From assembly GCA_947177165.1 (NCBI GenBank), contig CAMWTP010000008.1, positions 39,133 through 103,132 on the forward strand: a stretch of DNA of 64,000 nucleotides, read 5' to 3'. Under the pieces are notes generated by a model that saw only the letters and a list, made by a program, of their open reading frames with translations, searched no databases and had not been told where the DNA came from. The position numbers and the translations under genes are program-made. Positions 61,141 through 64,000 of this stretch are shown one piece after another. Position 1 is the first letter of the stretch, and each line of letters opens with the position of its first letter. This DNA is from an uncultured Lachnospiraceae bacterium. GTDB taxonomy: Bacteria; Bacillota; Clostridia; Lachnospirales; Lachnospiraceae.

Positions 61141-63006
61141 ATGCAGAATAAAAATGCTGTGAAAATACCATTAGGGTCAGATCAGAATTTTCCGAAATTT
61201 TTGAAAAGGATACGCAAAGAAGAAAATGTCTATCTGGAACAGCTGGCAGAGGGACTGATGACGGTCAGCCAGCTTGCGCGAATCGAGAAGGGACAGCGGC
61301 CGATTCCTAAAAATTTGCGGGATCGTCTGCTGGGAAGACTGGGTGTCGCCAGCGACTTGTATGAAAATCTGCTGAATATCGAGGACTATGCGGCGTGGGA
61401 ACATCAGCGGAATATACTGTACGCCATAGAGCGGCGGGATACGAAGCGCGCACAGGAATTGATCGCTGCATATGAAAAAGAAGCACCAATACATGACAAG
61501 ATCAAACAGCAATTCTGTCTTATGATGACTGCAGAAGTCTTGAAGCAGCAGGAGATAGACCAGTGCGAAATTGCGGCGTGTTACAGGAAGGCAGTGAAGC
61601 ATACTGTTCCTGATGTGGATGATTTGTGCCTGGAGAAGAAACTGTTATCTATCCAGGAAATCAATATGATCCTGGAATATGAATTTTATCATAAGAACGT
61701 GGATTTCGCAGCACATTGCAGGGAGCTGCTGACCTTTGTGGAGAATGCTGTTTACGATGATTTGTCAAAGGTTAAAGTATATCCCAAGATTGTGTATTAT
61801 TATCTGCAGGAAATATTCTCCGGGCAGCACCAATTGGATTCAGAGAGTCTGGAGGAAAGTCTGAAGATCTGTAATCAGGCGATTGAGATGCTGCGCGACA
61901 CTGGAAGGGCATTCTATTTGTTGGAACTTCTGGAGATGAAGATAAAAATAGTGGAATGCATGAATCAGAATCTGGCAGAAGACAGGGACTCGGGGTTAGG
62001 GTATCAGGACTGCATCGATCTGGTGAAGCTGTTGAAAAAACTTTCTGCAGAATATAGTGTTCCGGCATATATGCAGGATTGTACTTATCTGTATCAGCAG
62101 AGATGGGTATTTTACATAGGCGATGTCCTGCGCATCCGTAGGGAAATGTATGGATTGACACAGAAGGAGCTGTGCCAGGGAATCTGCTCTGTCAGGACAT
62201 TGCGCAGGGCGGAGAAAAGGGAGGCAAACATGCAGCACGCGTTTGTGGGACCTTTGTTGAGAAAACTTGGGCTGTCGAAAGAATTTCAGCGGTCTCGTAT
62301 TGTGACAGATGACAGGGAAGTTTTGAAAATAAAAAGAGAGATGTTAACATGTCGTAATAATAGAGATTTTATCAGATGCAGAGAATTACTTAACCAGATG
62401 CGAGAGCGGCTTTCCCTTGAAATACCAGAAAATCGGCAGTATATGATAGAACTGGAAGCATCTTTGGATTGGAGAGAAGGAAAAATTTCGAAAGAGGAGT
62501 TTGCGGCAAGAGAACTGGAAGCTCTCCAATGTACATTAGATGTGAAACAACTGATTCATACAAAGGAAATATATTTAACAGAGATGGAAATGTTTTGTAT
62601 TTGTAAAAAGATGCGAGGGATCGATGATTCGGAGAAAGAGCGATATATTGAATTTATATTGCATTATTTTACATTGTGCGAGAAAAAAGGTGTAGTATCA
62701 GATTGTATTTCCATGTACGAACATGTTATACCATTTACGGCAAGTGAATTGGGTAATATGAAACAATATCAACTGGCATTAAAATTAGATAAAAAAGTTG
62801 TAGAGACATTGTTAGCATGTAAGAGGGTTTGGGCTGCAAGCAATACGTTATATGATATTTTTTGGAATGAAGAAAAGCGACAAATGGAAGATGGCCAATC
62901 AATGAGTGAAGAAAAAAGGACCGAGTATTTAAAACAATGTATAATACTCAGTCATTTTTGTAGACAAACTTTTCATGAAAAATTTTATAGGAACAAATTA
63001 TATTAG
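61141..63006 (+). CDS. Duplicated HTH plus helical-repeat regulator (RRNPP-like)
   Basis: 621 residues. Two similar halves: HTH-1 (~18-70) FPKFLKRIRKEENVYLEQLA and SQLARIEKGQR, followed by a ~260-residue helical domain; HTH-2 (~335-385) DVLRIRREMYGLTQKELCQG and RTLRRAEKREA, followed by a second helical domain. The HTHs share the pattern L-x-x-G, L-x-R-x-E-K and LLxxLG. Single-unit versions (Rgg, PlcR, PrgX type RRNPP regulators) bind small exported peptides with their TPR domain; that is inferred here. The last ~240 residues are much more A/T rich than the first. Its stop overlaps the end of the minus-strand peptide gene. Confidence 0.75.
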   Translation: MQNKNAVKIPLGSDQNFPKFLKRIRKEENVYLEQLAEGLMTVSQLARIEKGQRPIPKNLRDRLLGRLGVASDLYENLLNIEDYAAWEHQRNILYAIERRDTKRAQELIAAYEKEAPIHDKIKQQFCLMMTAEVLKQQEIDQCEIAACYRKAVKHTVPDVDDLCLEKKLLSIQEINMILEYEFYHKNVDFAAHCRELLTFVENAVYDDLSKVKVYPKIVYYYLQEIFSGQHQLDSESLEESLKICNQAIEMLRDTGRAFYLLELLEMKIKIVECMNQNLAEDRDSGLGYQDCIDLVKLLKKLSAEYSVPAYMQDCTYLYQQRWVFYIGDVLRIRREMYGLTQKELCQGICSVRTLRRAEKREANMQHAFVGPLLRKLGLSKEFQRSRIVTDDREVLKIKREMLTCRNNRDFIRCRELLNQMRERLSLEIPENRQYMIELEASLDWREGKISKEEFAARELEALQCTLDVKQLIHTKEIYLTEMEMFCICKKMRGIDDSEKERYIEFILHYFTLCEKKGVVSDCISMYEHVIPFTASELGNMKQYQLALKLDKKVVETLLACKRVWAASNTLYDIFWNEEKRQMEDGQSMSEEKRTEYLKQCIILSHFCRQTFHEKFYRNKLY

Positions 63007-63173
63007 TCGTAATTTTCGTCAAAATCAGGAACATCACTACATGGAGCAGCGCCACCTTCATCCGTATACGAGCCGGTATTTCCATCAGTGTTTGAGACGA
63101 TAATCGTACCGTTCTGAACAATAATCACAAGAGCGAGCATCATAAGAATTTTTTTGAATTTGAAATTTTTCAT
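63003..63173 (-). CDS. Small exported peptide precursor, candidate signalling peptide
   Basis: 56 residues. MKNFKFKKILMMLALVIIVQ is a basic start plus hydrophobic core, then a polar, acidic tail (TDGNTGSYTDEGG, then APCSDVPDFDENYD). It fits a signal peptide with a small mature peptide, as in Phr/PapR/SHP-type precursors. CGGAGG lies 10 bases upstream on the minus strand. It is tail-to-tail with the regulator at 61141, sharing 4 positions at the stops. The bioactive part is unknown; the last ~10 residues are the usual place. A longer frame from 63218 has no ribosome binding site for its start. Confidence 0.65.
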   Translation of the reverse strand: MKNFKFKKILMMLALVIIVQNGTIIVSNTDGNTGSYTDEGGAAPCSDVPDFDENYD

Positions 63174-64000
63174 TTGTAAAAACCTCCGTTTAATAAAATG
63201 CGTTTTACAGTACCCCAATACTACATCCGGCCAGAAAATGGAATTGTGGACTGCCTGTTTTGCACCATTGCATCGTTGAAATATTCAGACGACGCTCTGC
63301 ATCGCCGTCAAAATTTCGTTGGCAATGGCGTGAACCATGCATTCCAATACACCAATCTCCGACTGGACAGAGTAGAAGGATGCGGCTGCGCAGTTGTAAC
63401 GCAGCCGCAAGGACTTAGGTTATGTCTATAACTATGAGGAATGAAATAGTTAAGATACTTTTACTGTAAGCATATTTGGAACAACTTTCAAGGGACAGAA
63501 TTGACCAGTGGGAAATTTTGTCTATTTTGCTAAGAGCATCAGTCATGCAAAAACCGCTTCGCGGTTGGGTTGATGCATTTAAATCACTATGCTTTTGCTC
63601 CCGCCCTCGGTCTGCCCGGTCAAGAGCTTCATAAACCGTGCTTCGTGCTTGGCGGCATAGCTGGTTACTTTCCGTAGGTTCTCGTCGCTCCCTCGGTTAA
63701 AAGGTTAGTGAGCCGCAAGGCGAAATTTGGCACTGCAGTAGAATATTACTATAAGAAAGCGGCGGCTTCCTCTGTGTGGACTTCTGTCAATACTTTTAGT
63801 GCCGCAAGCGGACATTTTGCCAAAGCAGCAGAAACATTTCTCCCTCTAATACCTACCTGTCCTGGTGTGCCGTTCCATGTAGCGGCGGTTATTTAGTTTC
63901 CATATAAGCCGGACTCTGTTTGCCCCAGTGTTGTTCCTTTTCGCGATTACAGCAAGTAATTATTTTCCCGGTTTGCAATCTGCAAACCAACTAATTTGTA
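63174..64000. other. Region without an intact gene, likely mobile-element remnant
   Basis: The minus strand shows coding-like pieces broken by stops. One ends in LTAMQSVV (around 63291). An open piece from 63704 to its stop at 63579 reads SDENLRKVTSYAAKHEARFM (then KLLTGQTEGG), reminiscent of the post-catalytic helix of large serine recombinases. A third piece near 63750-63890 reads ITAATWNGTPGQVGIRG. The plus strand also has short frames here (63198-63431, 63708-63896), which lack starts with ribosome binding sites. Upstream of the peptide gene (63174-63260) its minus-strand promoter should lie. Confidence 0.45.
63547..63566 (-). terminator. Minus-strand intrinsic terminator
   Basis: Read on the minus strand: AACCGC, loop GAA, GCGGTT then TTTGC. 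It sits just after the stop of the coding-like piece at 63579, which suggests a former gene ended here. Confidence 0.6.

Noticed and set aside
63198..63431. Plus-strand frame of 77 codons
   Set aside because: No ribosome binding site, no recognised motif; overlaps the upstream region of the peptide gene.
63708..63896. Plus-strand frame of 62 codons
   Set aside because: No proper start and surrounded by broken frames; treated as part of a decayed region.

Overview
The window looks like a chromosomal piece of a flagellated, probably spore-forming Clostridia of the Lachnospiraceae type. Signs of this: medium G+C (by eye high forties), AGGAGG-type ribosome binding sites with frequent GTG starts, TTGACA/TATAAT promoters, a BspA-type LRR protein, an SpmB spore-maturation protein, DUF624, DUF2508, a Firmicute-style tad pilus cluster, a split transketolase and PyrK/PyrD of the NAD-linked type. 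Nothing names the species. No tRNA, rRNA, CRISPR array or intact insertion sequence was seen. Layout: 1-6.6 kb, the end of a large Ig-like surface protein, an SGNH esterase, a flavodoxin-fold reductase, and a tight VWA protein / MoxR ATPase / LRR protein operon. 6.6-10 kb, a membrane-anchored FKBP/trigger-factor-like foldase (minus strand), two small unknowns and a degenerate HD-GYP protein. 10-10.7 kb, a 670-base gap with a perfect inverted pair of DnaA boxes and a structured leader before a 71-residue unknown. 11-20 kb, housekeeping: hydrolase, tRNA adenosine deaminase, GT2, DEDDh exonuclease, VanW protein, an AIR-synthase-like/Lrp/aminotransferase operon, and TrmL. 20-26 kb, flagellar: a sigma-28-like promoter, a 1124-residue repeat protein with a FliK-like tail, a large flagellin, FliS and a convergent DUF2508 gene. 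26.5-37.2 kb, a complete tad/Flp pilus cluster: prepilin peptidase, TadZ, TadA, TadB, TadC, Flp pilin, DUF5702 protein, TadE-like protein with cysteine repeats, a second peptidase-like protein, a second TadE-like protein, then an FHA protein behind palindromic repeats. 37.2-42.1 kb, pentose use: FGGY kinase, L-ribulose-5-phosphate 4-epimerase and split transketolase, with palindromic operator candidates and hairpin repeats. 42.3-46.8 kb, an amino-acid ABC importer (with an internal terminator after the binding-protein gene) and PyrK-PyrD. 46.8-54.9 kb, surface and signalling genes: a beta-helix protein overlapping tail-to-tail with a LytTR regulator, lone spmB, a chemoreceptor, an OmpR-type regulator and a 7TM hybrid kinase. 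55-61 kb: a Crh-like HPr protein with Tyr at position 15 and Ser at 46, a GNAT protein, a double-HD protein, DUF624, an MsmK-type sugar ABC ATPase and a CdaR-like regulator. 61-64 kb: the most unusual locus, a 621-residue regulator built from two tandem HTH-plus-helical-repeat halves, tail-to-tail (3-base overlap) with a 56-residue exported peptide on the other strand. This resembles an RRNPP receptor/peptide signalling pair in a duplicated form. The last ~0.8 kb holds no intact gene but several coding-like fragments and a minus-strand terminator, probably a mobile-element remnant.
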